Source: Neurospora intermedia (Eukaryota; Ascomycota; Sordariomycetes; Sordariales; Sordariaceae). From it: a DNA stretch of 64,000 bases. Every line of letters begins with the position of its first letter. Positions within the stretch are counted from its first letter, which is position 1. The notes below the pieces were generated by a model that was given only the letters and a program-made list of their open reading frames with translations, searched no databases and had not been told where the DNA came from. The translations under genes and the position numbers were made by a program. Shown here piece after piece: positions 14,201 to 28,539 of the stretch. Location: positions 4,890,521 to 4,954,520 of the forward strand of contig BTPP01000004.1 in assembly GCA_037102815.1 (NCBI GenBank), in the 5' to 3' direction.

Positions 14201-15430
14201 TAATAAAACCTACCTAGTTAAATAATATATTAAATATTACCCTTAATACTAATTAATCCAAACGGAAAGAAACCCGCCCAATAGAAAGTACTAACTAATT
14301 TATATAACCCCTATCCCTATAAGAACTATAATTATTAATTTTATCGTCGGACTCCCCGCTATACTAATATATAATATACTATAGAAATTAGAGGATAAAA
14401 ATAAATATAATATAGCAATAACTATTACTTACCCTATATTTAAAAGAATTATACTCCTTCTAAAATATTTAACCTATATTATAGAGGATTAGGCTAATAT
14501 ATTTATATAGTACCTATTAATAGGAGATTAAGGGATCTCCTAAAGTATTATTTTAAATAGGGACTAAAAGTTTATATCCGAATTCTAGAAAAGTATTTAG
14601 AAAAAATTAGGAATAAAACTACTAATAACTACAATCTATTACCTATAAGGAGACGGATTATTAGAACGGAAGAATTAGACTGTAGAAATTACTATCCGGT
14701 TTTACTACTTCGAAAACCTAGAAACCCTATAGATAAAAATCCTACCCGCCCTATAATAGAATTTTAATAATATATATTCGTCCCCTATTAAGACCTTTCT
14801 ATATAAATTACTATATAGCTTTAAGTTCCCCGGATTATTGGACCTTATTAAAGTTTTGGAAGAACCGATTATAATAGTTTTATAAAACTATTTGAAAGAA
14901 GATACCGCCCTCGCTATAAATTTCGCCGCCGCTAATACTAAACGCTAATATAATTTTCGGTATCGAACTATTGAATTTAAAGTCGGGGATTATATATATT
15001 TCAAATTCTATAGAGGATATTACTTTAAAGGACGCCCTTCTAGGAAATTCAATTAATAATACGCTGGCCTTTTTAAAGTATTAAAGAGAGTAGGCAAACT
15101 AATATACTAATTATAATTACTAGCGATTATAGTAATCCACCCCGTTATATTTATTACCTACCTATTTTTAACGCCGATTCTATAGGACTTATTTAAACGA
15201 TAGCCTCCTCCGCCGGGCCCGGTAGAGGAATTGTAAAGCGATAAGTCCGGAGAAGAGGAAGGCGATTCCTACAAATTGGAGCAAATTATTACCTATTATA
15301 TAATACGAAGTACTAATATATATTTAATTAAATAGAAAGGGTAGGGATACGAATATAATAAATAGAAGACGGAATAATAAATAAAATATATTAAAAATAT
15401 AGTAAAAGACTATTAGAAAAGAAGAGAGAG
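11231..15430 (+). pseudogene. Gypsy C pol: protease, RT, RNase H, integrase, chromodomain
   Basis: A long, little-shifted pol frame on the + strand. The aspartic protease lies at about 11,240-11,570 (CIDPRTGRSLID in place of a DTG-GRSLID active site, then LFGNNFITPF). The reverse transcriptase lies at about 12,570-13,000 (VVINLQTLNKVTI, the TFINNIIIF strand where a catalytic DD has become NN). RNase H follows (ELLAFKALQRAI, INGSLEYKFSV). Integrase runs from about 14,100 to 15,150 (the YHPQ-DG-region is degraded; FKVGDYIY; HPVI-I-YL). A chromodomain ends it (about 15,260-15,420; YKLEQII, YLIK-KG-GYEYNK with Trp codons as TAG). The many TAG and TAA codons are of RIP type. It is not functional. 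Confidence 0.9.
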
Positions 15431-15563
15431 AGTAAGCCTAAGTAAGAAGCGAAGATAAATAAAAGGACCGAAAGAAGAGAATATTAAAAGGCGCCCAAAT
15501 TATTTATAGCCAATTAATAATTATTAAGGACAGTAAAGTTTTATTTACGAGGCCGGCATTTAA

Positions 15564-15780
15564 TACCGGACCCATATATTTATATAAATTTCTGGTAGTA
15601 AAGCTCACGGAGCTACCTTTCCCGGCAGGCACTTGCCTGCCGGAGTCCGACATGCCCGATAAGATAACGACTACTATAGGATATATTAATCCCATTTGGA
15701 GGTAGTCGTTCTTATCAACCTTCTTGGAGGGTATCACTCTTTACAATACAATATTTTCATACCCTACTGCTCCCGCATCA
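15564..15780 (+). repeat. 3' LTR of Gypsy C
   Basis: A 217-bp partner of 7,891-8,107. It keeps the CA end (GCATCA) that the 5' LTR has lost, while its TG start has become TA. Confidence 0.94.
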
Positions 15781-15785
15781 AGTAG

Positions 15786-17413
15786 GCTCTTTTACTTATA
15801 TTACTAACAATTACCTTTCCTATTTTTCGTCCTTTTACTAATAGGCCTACCTTCTATACTTAAAATAGCTCGGACAATTGGGCGTAGTACGGAACGAAGT
15901 ACCAAAAGAATTCTAAATTCCCTATATAATACTCTAATACCTTAAATTAATTAGGGAAGGCGAGGTTCTTTAAAGCTATAATACGCTCGATTATAGTCGT
16001 CAATCCTAAAGTATCAATTTTAAAGCTTAGTAATTCAACGCTTAAATACTTTAAATATAATTTCTTAGGGGAGATACTAATTCCTTTTATTATAAATAGA
16101 CTAAAAATACTTCTAAAATATTTAAAGTACTTTTCTAAAATATTTAATACAATAATAATATTATTAATAAAGGTTTAGTAATATATTTTATAGGGTACTA
16201 ATAATCGATTTATAAAACGGTATATATATATAAGCGAATTTCGGAAGCCTATAAGTACAACGGTTAGTATTTTAAATCCTTAATAGTTAATAAACGTAAA
16301 CCGGTTGTAATAAGGGGGCTAGACGCCGAATTAATAGAAAAAGAATACTATATTAATAACTATAATAAACTTTTTCCTATAAAGGCGAATAATAACCTCC
16401 GATTATAATAGTAGGGGGTAATTATTAGGTATTATAACTCGGTTCAACGCTTTTAAGTCGATTACCGGGCGGCCTTTTGCTTTATCTTTTACGGTCCTCC
16501 AAACTACGAAGATTGGGTATATAAATAGGGTTACTTCTTTATACTATTTTATTTTCCTTTGTATGTAGAGCTTATTAAAGACTTCGTTTACAATTATTTG
16601 GTCCTTCCTACTTAATAGGTATATCCTAGTACTAATCTTCTAATTTTGCTAACTTTCTACTAATAGGACCTTTATTATATCCTCCTCCTTAACTTCTATA
16701 ATATAGCCTTCTTCCTATATATCCTCGTATTTATAGATTAAATTTATAAATTCTTAGAACTACGCTTTTATATATTCGCCGTATATATATACGCTTTATT
16801 TCGGAATTTCGTTTAGAACGTCGCTACTTATATAGATCCCTAGTATAGAGTACTTTTCTAATATATAAGGCTTTTTATCGGGGTTTTTATACTATAGGGT
16901 TTCCAATATTTCCTTCTATATAAGGGAATTAATATAATAAATACTCGTAGCCGAAGTTAAGTCCAATCCCGAAGCTACTATTTAAATTAAGGGGTTTAAT
17001 TCAAATTCCTTTCCTATTAGTACTATTAGTAAATTAAATATTATATTATATACGCTTTAATTACTCTTACTAGAGTAGTTGTATATAACGATTATTATTT
17101 AATCTAGGGCTACTATATATTAAATTCCGTCCTATAATGTTCTAAAAAATACTCCTTTACTATTCTCGGTAATAGTCCCAATATTGAATCGCTTATTAAT
17201 TATTACTATACCGTTGGTATTATTCTTAATAAGGATAACCCTCAGCGTTTTAGCGTTAATAATTATATTAGCGGTTAAATAATATTTAGTATTAAATATA
17301 AAGTTTCTACCTTTTGGGAGAGGTTTATAGTCTATTAGTAAATAAATTTATTACCCTAGTAGTAAAGTAACCTTTTTTAACGTTATAACTTTACGGATAT
17401 ACAGGATATATTA
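15786..17413 (-). pseudogene. Gypsy B pol fragment: protease end to reverse transcriptase
   Basis: The middle block of the element B polyprotein, read on the minus strand from 17,413. A linker after the protease leads to the RT fingers (PVIDLKALNRVIIPNNYP at about 16,490-16,430), then FFYQFGV, then TFINNIIIV near 16,170 with DD turned to NN, and the thumb (SPKKLYL, VELLSFKIDTLGLTT). It ends with VPYYAQLSELF near 15,880. Element D (right) and element C (left) cut it off from its neighbours. Confidence 0.87.
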
Positions 17414-17418
17414 ATAAT

Positions 17419-17757
17419 TATTATGGGGCATTCTTAGTAGATACCTAAATGCTCTATCTTATTATAACAGCGGCTCGTTAGAGCGTATAGTCTATTATAT
17501 AAGAGTGCTCGTCCCATTAACTTCTATTAAGGTTGACGGATTATTAATTTATATTATACTAACCTTATATCTATTTTATTTATACTCAATAAAGTCGTAT
17601 ACGAGGTCCCAGGTTGAGGCTTGCGATAGGTCTTATCTTTAATTTCCTTTAATAAGACTATCGTTAATCGTTACGTATTATTACTCTGTCCAGCAACTAA
17701 TTGCTCATTCTATTATTCTCTATTATTATCACTTATAAAATATATCTTCGCGTAATA
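17419..17757 (+). repeat. 5' LTR of Gypsy D
   Basis: A 339-bp direct repeat of 38,569-38,907, beginning TATTATGGGG and ending CGCGTAATA (CGCGTAACA in the partner). Compared with the partner it retains more TpG and CpA, so the 3' LTR was hit harder by RIP. Confidence 0.94.
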
Positions 17758-20700
17758 AGTAGTACTTATAATTTAATTTTAAACTAACTTTATTATTCTT
17801 TACGTTTCTTCCTTTCGTTGAAGGGGGAAATACATTAGGATTTAATAACGATTTATTAAATTTTTCAATTATTATTCAATTTTACCCTTTTAGACCAAAT
17901 ACTTATACTTTTACTCCTCGGAGTCCCCTTTCTTTACTACTTTATTACTACTTATTTAAATCTAAAGGCTAGATTGAATAATATCGAAGACTAATTAAGT
18001 AAACCCCTAAGTAGCCTTTAACCTTTAGGAAGAAAATTTAATATATAAAGTATATTAGATTGTTAAATTTACTACTTATAAGTTGCAATTTTACTATAAG
18101 GAAAGACTTTAACTTTTAACCGCCGAACTATTTATTAAAGTAATATAATTATACTTAAATAGAGAAATTAATTATATTAGAATTAAATTCAATTAAATTA
18201 TTAATATTAGTAATAATATTTATAATAGAGGATAAATCGTTAATTTAAATATAATAGACTGCGAAATTCAATAGGTCCTACGTAAATATTACTAATTGGT
18301 CGCTAATTATCCTATTCTAATATACTAAATTTAGCCCTTTATAATTAAAGAAGAAGTATTATTGTAATTACGAAAGAAGAATTAGAAATAATTTATAGTC
18401 CGAATTAAAGCGAATAATACTATAATTAATATTATTATTTAAATACCTATTCCTTCTAATACCGGTAGTATAAGCGTTTACTCCTCTCTAATAAACTTTT
18501 CGGATATTATTAGGATAATTAATATACTAACCTTTATTAACCTAATATAAATTCTTATACCGCCTTCCTTACTACTTACACCTACTAAATAATATATTTA
18601 GCTAGGCCCGATTCAACGACCCTTCTTATTAATAGAATTAATAATTTTTTAAATAAATTTAATTATTAAAATCACTACTAGTATTACTTAATAATTAACT
18701 ACCAATCCTATTACTAAATATTTCAAAAACTTCGCGCAAACCGAAATTCTTCTATACCTAGTATAGAAATAACAATAGGAATAAGTAAAATAATACTTAA
18801 GAATAATTCTTACTAACCCTTTTCTTATATACTTTATTAATTTAAATTAAAATACTATATACTTTACTTAATATAATATAAAAATTAGAAGTAAATTTTT
18901 GAATTATTTATTTTACTTTACTTAACTGGTTTATAATACTATATACTTAATTTAAAATAGTATAAAGCCCGGTTTTAGTCTTCTAACGCCCGCTACTACT
19001 AAACGCAATGCCTCTCAGCCTTATAAGAATCCTACTATTTATTATAATTAGTATTCTAGTAGCCTTATCGGTCCTACCGGCGAAACGGCTATAATAAACG
19101 CTAAGGACCTACGTAATACCGTTAATTTAATTAATTAAATAAAAAATCTTCGTATTGACTATATTAACTAATAACTCCTATTTAAAAATATTAATTAACT
19201 TCTAATTTACTTTCGTAAATATATATTAGTTCTAATTATTAATTATAATATTTCTAATTAAACTTTACAAATAAACCCTAAAGAATTAATAAATTAAATT
19301 CCAGCGAACGAGAAATAAGCGGAATAATAAGGATTATTATTAGTAATTCTAAATAATAATAGTTACTTTCCTTCAATTATTCCAAAGGCCCCTATACCTT
19401 CTATATATTTAATTTTCTATTAATATATTCATCCTACTAGTAATCTACAAATTGTACGCTTCAATATTAATTCTAATACTTCTATTCCGTCGGTCGAAAT
19501 TAATAATAATAGTACTATAATAAATAATTCGGCGTTCCGCGAAATATTTAAAAATTTTTATAATTATATCGAGGAATTAGAAGATCGGAATTAAATGTTC
19601 GCCAATTCTATTTTAAAAACTAATACGGATATCTATTAATCAATTAAGGAAGAACCCTTCAAAGTTTTAAATATTAGAATATACTTCCTTAACGCTAAAC
19701 TTAATAAAATAAAAAAAAGTATCTATTAGGATAATAAAATTAATATTTATACTACTTTTTACAAATTTAGTAATATAATTAAAGGGTATTTAAAGGATTA
19801 CCTAGAGAAACGCTAAATTATTACTAATAACTTTAACCAATTATTCCGTAGTACCGCCCTATATTAGTAGAACTTTACCCTTTCCAAAAATAAATATAAT
19901 AACCTTCGTAGTAACCTTAATAAAACTCTTAATACGCTTAACGTTATTTTCGGAATTAAATTATATAAAACGTAAAAATAACTAAATATAAATAAATTTA
20001 CTATAAAATTATATAAAACCAACGTATTATCGCTTTATAACTATTTAATATAATTATTTCGGTATACCCATTTTTAGGGAGATATATCGGACTTTTAATT
20101 TTATATTCGCCTATAGAATAGTTTACACTTAGTAATACAAACTATATATATTCTTTTAGAATAGAATGTTCGTTTTAGCAATTATATTAATAAAGTCGAA
20201 TAGAAAGCTAAACTAATATACTATTAACTTTTCGAATCGTTAAAAAACGGACAATTAATTTACTATACTACTAATAGTTCTAATAACGAGGATAATAATT
20301 CTAACGTCTATACTAACTTTTAGGGAAATTATAATAGTAGTAAGCCTTTCTGAAAAAACTTCTCTTCTTATAATAATAAGTTTAATAATAAGATAAGCGG
20401 GAAGTTTTATTTTAATAAAAGATTTAGGAACTTTGATAATAAATTTAATAAGTATAATATAGGCCGGTCGGATAATAATAATAACCGCTAATATTATTAA
20501 GGCAAAAGATTTAAGTACCGTTAAATTTTATAGGACGGCCGTTATACTTATACTTCCGCCGTAATAATCTTTACAGATAATTCTAATATAAATAATAAGG
20601 TTTATTACCTATAGAATAAAAGTTACTATTTTATTAGAGATTTCGAGGAAGAAGTAGAAGAATTTATAGTAAATATTTCTAAAATTAAATATAATAATAA

Positions 20701-22560
20701 ACCTTCTACCTATTTTACCGGCTATTTAGCCCTTAATAAATTTTTATTTCTTAATATTTTATTATTTTATATTCTTTTGCGTATAATAATTAACGAACCG
20801 ACAGTTATTTTTAATATAATTCCTATTAGAAGTACTAACCCTAATAGGCCTATACAACCCCTATCGTTAAATTTATTATCCAATACCAAATTTATAATAA
20901 TTCCTAAACGCTTAGAAAAGGCCTAAACGTTTTATAAATCGTTTAATCCTTCGTTTAATAATCGAATAACCTTTACCGAAAATAATTAGAAGCTACTTAA
21001 CCGGGTCCGAATATTAAGGAAAATAAACGTTTAAATAAATTTACTAATATTAATAAACGGACGGAAGCCCAATTTATCGGAGGTATAGTACAAAAGCTAA
21101 TATATACTATTAACTTTCACCGAAGGATAAACTATTAAAGCAATTCCGGATATTACTTTTAAAAATAAAGAAATAAATTTATAAAAAGTTATATTATATT
21201 TATAAATTAATATTAAATCTAATCCTAATATACCCGTCGTTACTATATATTTTAATTCGGGTTATTTATTAATAATAGTAAATAAAATATTTATCGAAGA
21301 GTTTTTACTAAATATAAAGTATAAAATAATACCGCCTAATATTATAAAGGGTATTAATTCAAAAATTATTATTAATACAATTACTAAATTTAACTTTTAT
21401 ATAGAAGGAAAGGTTAATAGTATTAAGGTTAATAAATACTTCCAAATATCCGCCTTAATTATTAACAAATTAAACCCGAATATACTATTAAGAATAGACT
21501 TTCTTTACTATTATAGCGCGAAACTAAACTTTAATACCGCTCTATATTCTTTTAAATCGGTTTTTAGTATAAAGGTTTAAAGTAAAATTTATTCTAAAAG
21601 AATTAAAAAGGGGGAGGACGTTCTTATTACCGAAATCTTCGCAAAATTTAATATTCTTTTACTAAGAAGGTAATTAGGAATTATCCCAATAAAATATAGC
21701 GCCTAATTTAATAATTAATATAATCTAAATAAACGTCCTACTTACAACTTCTATATACAATATCCTTATCTATTAGATACTACTGTAAATAATAAGATTC
21801 GTAAAGTCGTACTATATTTAAACCAATCCGAAGATCTAATATTTATCCCTAGAAGAATTCGGGTAAGTATAATTATATAATTATTATATAAGGTTAGTAA
21901 AATTATTATATTAATTAATACTTTGGACGTAGCTTTTTTCGTCCCCGAAGTTCAAGTTGGACTTATTTAAAAATAATACGCTATATTTATTAATCGGACT
22001 ACTAAGGATAAAAAGGAAGAGGCTATTAGGAAAAGTACTTTTAAAGTACCCTCCTACGGAATTACTAAGCCTATCGATATCGAAACTATTTTTTCCAAAG
22101 TAGGTATTAGTATTTATAATACGGATCCCGAATTCTTAGAACAAATTAAGAGCCTCCTAAATAAGTATATTAATATTTTTAAAAATAGAAGGATCGTTCT
22201 AATAAAAGAGGAAGATAAAATATATATTAATTTAATTAAAAAATAGCAAAATTAGCGAAGGATTATTAGGCTTTACCCTTTGGGTATTAAGGATTATAAA
22301 TTCTTTAATAAAGAATATAATAAAATATATATTTAAAGTAAAATATTATTTATATTATAACTAACTCCTATTATTTGCCCGGTATTTATTATTTGGAAAA
22401 AGGTTAATAGAATTGATAAAGGGCGTACTATAATTAATCTTCGCCCGTTTAATAGTATTACTATATTTAATATATACCCTTTACCTAATTAAAAAGATAT
22501 TATTAATACTATAATCAATAAGAAGTTCTTCTTAATTTTTAATACTATTAAATTTTTCTA
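17758..22560 (+). pseudogene. Gypsy D gag-protease-RT (5' half of the polyprotein)
   Basis: A gag region runs from about 18,970 (after a leader from 17,758) to about 20,700 and includes a nucleocapsid with a damaged zinc knuckle near 20,490 (GKRFKYR after two lost cysteines). The protease domain lies at about 21,170-21,560 (NPNIPVVTIYFNSGYLLI, with the active-site D changed, and LNPNILLRIDFL). The start of the reverse transcriptase lies at about 22,340-22,560 (PIICPVFIIWKKVN, GRTIINLRPFNSIT, KFFYQL). The frame stops exactly at the TSD TTAAC of element E and continues at 31,974. Confidence 0.85.
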
Positions 22561-22565
22561 TTAAC

Positions 22566-22905
22566 TGTCAGGAGGCGAAGAGTCTGCGCACCGAAGCACT
22601 CCAACGGTCGCTGCTCCGCTCCGTCGGCCGAAGCAGTGGACTAATAACGGCAACGCCCATATCGGGTCGGACTTACGGGAAGGATAATCCGGCACCGCGT
22701 CGGGGCGCTAAACTAGTATAGGACTCTATAATACTCATTAGCGGATAAATAGAGTTTGTATAAATATAAAAGAGGTTTAATAAAATATAATTTATTATAA
22801 TTAGTAATTATTAATATATTTTTAAATTAACCCCTAACTTACCGTCCCCTACGTATAGCTATAACTATAATTACCTTAATCTACCTTTCGCTTATATTCC
22901 TAATA
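22566..22905 (+). repeat. 5' LTR of Gypsy E
   Basis: A 340-bp direct repeat of 31,629-31,968. It begins TGTCAGGAGGCG (TATTAGGAGGCG in the partner). The first 140 bp are hardly mutated and the rest is RIP-converted. In the 3' LTR the order is reversed, with the better preserved part at the far end. Confidence 0.95.
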
Positions 22906-24800
22906 AATTAATAACTCTTCTTCTAGGAATTAAATTAATACTATTAAAATATATATATATAGTAGCTAATCTATCTCTTATACCGCCGAAGCTACTCCTT
23001 ATCCCTCTCGTACTATTACCCCTATAATTACTATAGTTAAAATAATTTAACTTCCTCCGCCTTCCTCGTAGTAGTATTAGCCTACTATAGAGTCTATTAA
23101 AGAAGATAATAACGAAAATTACCCTTCTACGCCGCCCCGGGCTCTCTATTCGTATCCTTAAATCTCGGAAACTAACGAACTCGTATATAAATAATAATTA
23201 TTCGAATCCTAATTTACTACAATTAAACTTCTCCTTAATTATTTCCCTTTATATATATCCTAATAAGATTAGCTCGCTTTTATAAACTTTACTAAATAAG
23301 ACTTAGTAGGAAACTACTCCCTTATTCCCGCTAGGTTCTATTATTAGGACTATTTTTTTTATAATTAAACCTATATTTCTACTATACCTCCCCTTACTAC
23401 CCCCTCGTCGGCGGCCGTCGCTATAGCTACCCCTTTATTAACTATAACTACGCCGGTTTGTACTAAGTACTACCTTAAATATAATATTACTAAATTTACT
23501 AACGAAAGCTTTTTATAACTGCGGAATTATTTCTATAATATCGATATATACTTTTAAAAGTACCCCCATACTTCCCTCTTATTCGCCGTTAATTATATTA
23601 AGAGTAATCCTAAGAATATATAAATTAAATATATATTAATTCTCCGTAGTAAGCCCGGGTATAATACTATTCGTAATACGCCTATATAGAGCGACCTCCG
23701 TACTTTTTTAAAGATTAAATATAATAGTAATACCTAGGCTATTGAACGATCCGTTCTTAATAAACTCGAACGTATATAGTAAAGCGCTTTAGAAACTATT
23801 TATAACTTTTATAACTGCTATTATACTAAAGAATTTAATTTATTATATAATTAACTAGAATATATTCGGGTCGTTACTTAAATTAACTAATTACGCCCCC
23901 TTTTTAAATAAAGTATCCTTTTAACGGCTAGTATTAATATAATAAACGAAGTAATAACGTATATAGAACGGTTAGAAAGCTTAGAAAGTATTGAACTATC
24001 CGTATTATATTATTAAAATTAAATATTTTTAAAGTATATTCTATTATCTTCTTTATTTTTATACCTTCTTACTTCCTCTTCGAATATCCCTTCTTAATTA
24101 TTCTATAGTATTAACCCCTCCGATTTTCCCTATTACCCCCCTACTACTTTTTAAATAAATCTTAATTTTATTTATTCCTTTTATCACTAGAAAAATTATA
24201 CGTATAGTCGTTATACTTAACCGAAGCTACCGAATACCTACTACGAATATAGTATAACGGGTTATTTTGTAGTAGTGTATTAGAACCGAATATATTATAA
24301 TTATAATTAAGTCGGCTATTTAATACGGAATTATACTATCCCTATAAGTACCCCTTTATATAGAATAAATATTAAACTAATTATAGTTAGAACGGTAGCC
24401 GTAACTGCCTAGGATAATACAAATAAATTGTAATTATATTTAAAAATAAAGTTATTAATAAAGATTTATAGAGATTAATAGAATATATAAGGGTTAATAG
24501 ATTTAGATGTAGAATTAAATTTAATTAATAGGTATTTACTCCTATTAAACGTAAAAATTAATTCGGTACCTTATTATTTTATTAATTTCTTTCTTTAGCC
24601 TATTCTTATATATAGTACAATTACCTATTTTATTAAAATATGTAATTCCTATAGTACTAAATAGATAAAGCGAATTATTTTTACTATAATTAAATCCCCG
24701 GCCGTAGAAATTATCTTCAATTACTCTTAATTTTATAAGTAAAACCCTAATATTAATTAATAGCAACGGTCGTTTCAATTTTATATTAAAATTAGTGATT
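22906..24800 (+). pseudogene. Gypsy E leader and gag remnant
   Basis: The region between the 5' LTR and the pol frame of element E. It is C- and T-rich at first (Pro/Ser/Thr-rich translation, about 22,950-23,460), then gag-like at about 23,460-24,100 (acidic and aromatic, with a LRDF/FKxF-like rhythm). I could not place a clean zinc knuckle. The minus-strand open stretch at 24,545-24,778 has no support. Confidence 0.5.
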
Positions 24801-27800
24801 TTATATTAAATATAATACCGACGAAGGAAGTATATAACGCTATAATTATCCTAGTGGGACTATAGTAGGATTTAATTCTATTATTAAACCCCCGGGAAAT
24901 AGTAAGGGTAAAAGAAGGTTTTTACCTTCCTATATATATAAATATCCTATTTAAAATCCCCTCTTCTTTAATATCCGAATTTATAACCCTACCTATTATA
25001 CTAGAATTGGCCGAAACGCCTCCGGTCCCTACTTCCCTAGTAAAAGTCTTTCGAGTAACGTTTAATAATATTTACTTTACTCTAATACCCCCTATAGAAT
25101 TAGTATTACTATAACCCTTAAAATTATTAGAGGAAACTGAAAGCGAACCTACCGTTCCTAAACCGATTATCCCATTGGAATATAAAGAATTCTAATCGGT
25201 ATTCGAAGCTTCGGTTATACCCCTACTCTAATATAACCGGTTAAAGTATTATATTAATTTAATCGAAGGGGAATTAACGCTTTAGGGATTAATTTATATA
25301 TTAAATATTAAAGAGTTAGAAATATTATACGAATAATTAATAGAAATACTTTAGAAGGGATAAATTTATCCTTCTATTAACCTAGCGGGCGCCCCTATTA
25401 TTTTTATTCTAAAGAAGGGTAGAAAATTAAAGTTCTATATCGATTTTAGAGCGTTAAATAAGGTTATAAAGAAAAATTAGATAATATTACCCCTTATCTA
25501 AGAAATTCTAGATTGGTTATTATTAATTAAAGTTTTTACTAAATTAAATTTAAAGGACGCGTACTATAGGATTCGGATTCGAGAGGGAAATAAGGAGAAG
25601 ACGGCCTTTTATACGAAATACGGGTACTACGAATTTTTAATTATATTAATAGGGTTAGTAAATATACTAGTAATATTTTAAACGTATATTAATAATATAT
25701 TAATAGGGCTAATAAATATAATATATATTATTTACTTTAATAATATTCTAATTTATAGTAAGAATAAAGAAGATTATATTAATTATATTAAGGAAGTCCT
25801 TTAATAGCTATAAGATCGGAACCTCTATATAAATTTAAATAAATATAAATTTTATATAAAGAGGGTATTATTCCTAAAATATATCGTTTTTCTAGAAGGT
25901 ATATCGATAAATCTAGAGAAGGTTGTAATAATCGCGGAATAGGAGGCCCTAATAAATATTTATAATATTCAAATCTTTTTAAAGTTTATAGGATTTTATT
26001 AGCGCTTTATAATATTATATTCTAAAGTAATTATACTTTTAATAGAATTATTGAAGGGTAATAAATAGAGGCTATTTAAATTTATAAAAGAAACGAAGGA
26101 AGCGTTCGCGGAATTTAAAAAATTATTTTAGGAAGCTCCTATATTATACTACTTCGACTTAGCGTTATAAATCCAAATAGAAATAAATACGTTGGATTTT
26201 ATAATCGGAGTGGTCTTTATATAATTATATAATAATAGGTAGCACCCGATAGTTTTCTTTTTAAGGAAAAAATCGCTAGAAGAAATAAGATATAGGGTCG
26301 GAGATAGAGAATTATTAGTAATTATAGGAGCGTTGAAAGTATAAAAGTAATACTTATTATATATAAATAAACCGTTCTTAATAATTATAAATTATTTAAA
26401 CTTATAGTATTTTCGAAATAAGGAGCGGGCTAGTACAAAGTAGAATCGGTAAATATTAAAATTAATAATATATAATTTCGGGATTAAATATCGGCCGGGA
26501 AAGTTAAATTTAGTAGATAGGTTATTAAAAAAACTATAATTATAAAGAGAAGAACCGGAAATAAGGGGCGATTACCTATTAATAAAAATTATTAAAGGAA
26601 GCGAAGAAAAGGGCCGGGTAATAAAGGAAAGTCGGGTATTAAAAGTATTAGTAAGACGAATAATTTTAATTGGAAAGGAAATTTAAAGGACGGCGGCGGA
26701 GGAGAGGGAATAATAATAAAATATAAATAAAATGGAAGAAAGTTAAGTATCGGAGGACGAAGGAATTAAATTATAAAAAGAAAGGCGGAATTCGAGGGAA
26801 GATAGTAAAGTAGATAGGGAAGGAAGAAAATAAAAGGAAATTAAGGGTAATAATAGAGAGGATGGAGCGGCGAGGAAGAGGGTAAAATTTATAAATAAGG
26901 CCGCCGCTAAATTAGGGAAGGAGAATAAAAGTATTATAATAGGGAATATAAGCAGGTATATAATAATAGTAAGGGTACGGAAGGATAAAGAGTAGCTACT
27001 ATTATTAAAATAATAATTATTAGAAGCGTAGAAGGAGGATCTATTTATTATTAAGGAAATATAGAAGAATAGCGAGGGGAGGAGACGAGTAAAGAATTAG
27101 AAGATAGGGGAAAACGGAATTCTATAGTATTAATATTAAATCTACGTTCCGAAACGTATATAGGCCGAACTATTCTATACTTATTATAATATAGTAACGG
27201 CCAAGTATCCGGGTTAGAGGAAAACGTTAAAATATATTAATTAATTCTATTACTAGCCTACTATTATAACTGATATTAAATTATATATCTGCGAATATTT
27301 AATATACTAGAAGGTTAAACCCTATAATTATTAATTATATAGGCTATTAAGGTTATTACTTATCCCTACTATCCTTTAGTAAAATATTTCGTACAATTTT
27401 ATTACTAAACTACTAAAATTATTTAACCCTATATTTAATTGGACTTATAACGTAATCCTTATTATTATTAACCGTTTTACTAAGTACGCCTTATATATCC
27501 CTACATAAAAGACGATTAACGTCCGACAATTTACATTCCTTTTTTAACGAAACGTTTTTTAATAATTTAACCTCCTAAATTCTATTATATTAAATAGAGG
27601 TAGCCTTTTTACAAACTAATTTTAGAAGACTTATTACGAATTTTTAAATATTTATAAACGCTTTAATATAATTTAATACCCCTAGATGGACGGATAAACG
27701 GAAAGGTAGAATTAGAATTTAGAATTATACTTTCGGATCTTTTATAATATAGAATAAATTAATTAGGCCGAAAAAATTATATTTATATAGTAGATGTATA

Positions 27801-28460
27801 ATAACTATTTCTATACTATTATTAAAAAATCCCCTTTGGAATTACTCTTCGGGTATTATTTTTAAGGATTAATGGATTTAGAATGAAGGTAAAGGATAAT
27901 CCTTCCTATAATAATTATTAAGCGGATCGATAAGTTACTTTGTAAATGGTTAAAAATTATAGTAACCTTAAAGGTTATTAATTAAAGGTATACGAAATAG
28001 TATAATAAAGTTCGGAAATTAAAAGAATTTAACGTTGGGAATTAGGTTCTATTTAATACGAAGTATATTAAATAATACTGCTTAAGTATTAAATTAGTAG
28101 ATAAATTTTTAGGACCCTTCTAAATTACTAAAGTCGTTAGGGAGAAGAAAATAGTATACTAATTTACATTCCCTATATATTACTAAATCTATTTAATATT
28201 CCCTATTATTCTACTAGAGCCGTACTATAAGGATCCTACTATAGTAGTACTATAGGGGGAAATTATAGATATTAAAGAGAATAATATTTAGTATAAAATC
28301 GAAGTAATTATAAAGTATTATAAATCCGGCCGTTAATATTAATTTTAGATTAAATAGAAGGGGTATCCAAATAATAAGAATTCGTAAATATTATAAGAGG
28401 ATATAAATTGCCTAGACCTTTTTAAGGAATATAAAGTTAAGGAAATATAATAACGGTATA
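24800..28460 (+). pseudogene. Gypsy E pol: RT, RNase H, integrase, chromodomain
   Basis: A near-continuous degraded pol. The reverse transcriptase (about 25,190-25,860) shows INLAGAPIIFILKKGRKLKF, YIDFRALNKV, LNLKDAYYRIRI, then YINNILIG in place of a YIDDILI-type strand. RNase H follows (LDFIIGVVF, HPIVFFLRKKS, ELLVIIGALK). Integrase runs from about 27,150 to 28,050 (zinc region HPGRGKTLKYI, then INRFTKYALYIP, NIIQYPQMDGQTER). A chromodomain closes it at about 28,290-28,440 (KIEVIIKYYKSGR, KGYPNN). A short basic tail follows. Trp and Gln positions are often TAG or TAA. Confidence 0.9.
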
Positions 28461-28539
28461 TTAGCGGCGGGCTAATTACTAAATTAATAAAAATTAATTA
28501 AATAGAAGTAGAAGAATAATAATTGCTAAAAAATGCAAA

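Larger units (their letters stand above)
7891..15780 (+). mobile_element. Ty3/Gypsy chromovirus, element C
   Basis: A 7,890-bp element with two 217-bp LTRs (7,891-8,107 and 15,564-15,780). The TSD reads AGTAA on the left (7,886-7,890) and AGTAG on the right (15,781-15,785), one RIP-type G-to-A apart. LTRs begin TG (TA in the right copy) and end CA (TA in the left copy). Gag, protease, reverse transcriptase, RNase H, integrase and chromodomain are in order on the + strand. It interrupts the RNase H region of Gypsy B, whose homology resumes on both sides. Confidence 0.93.
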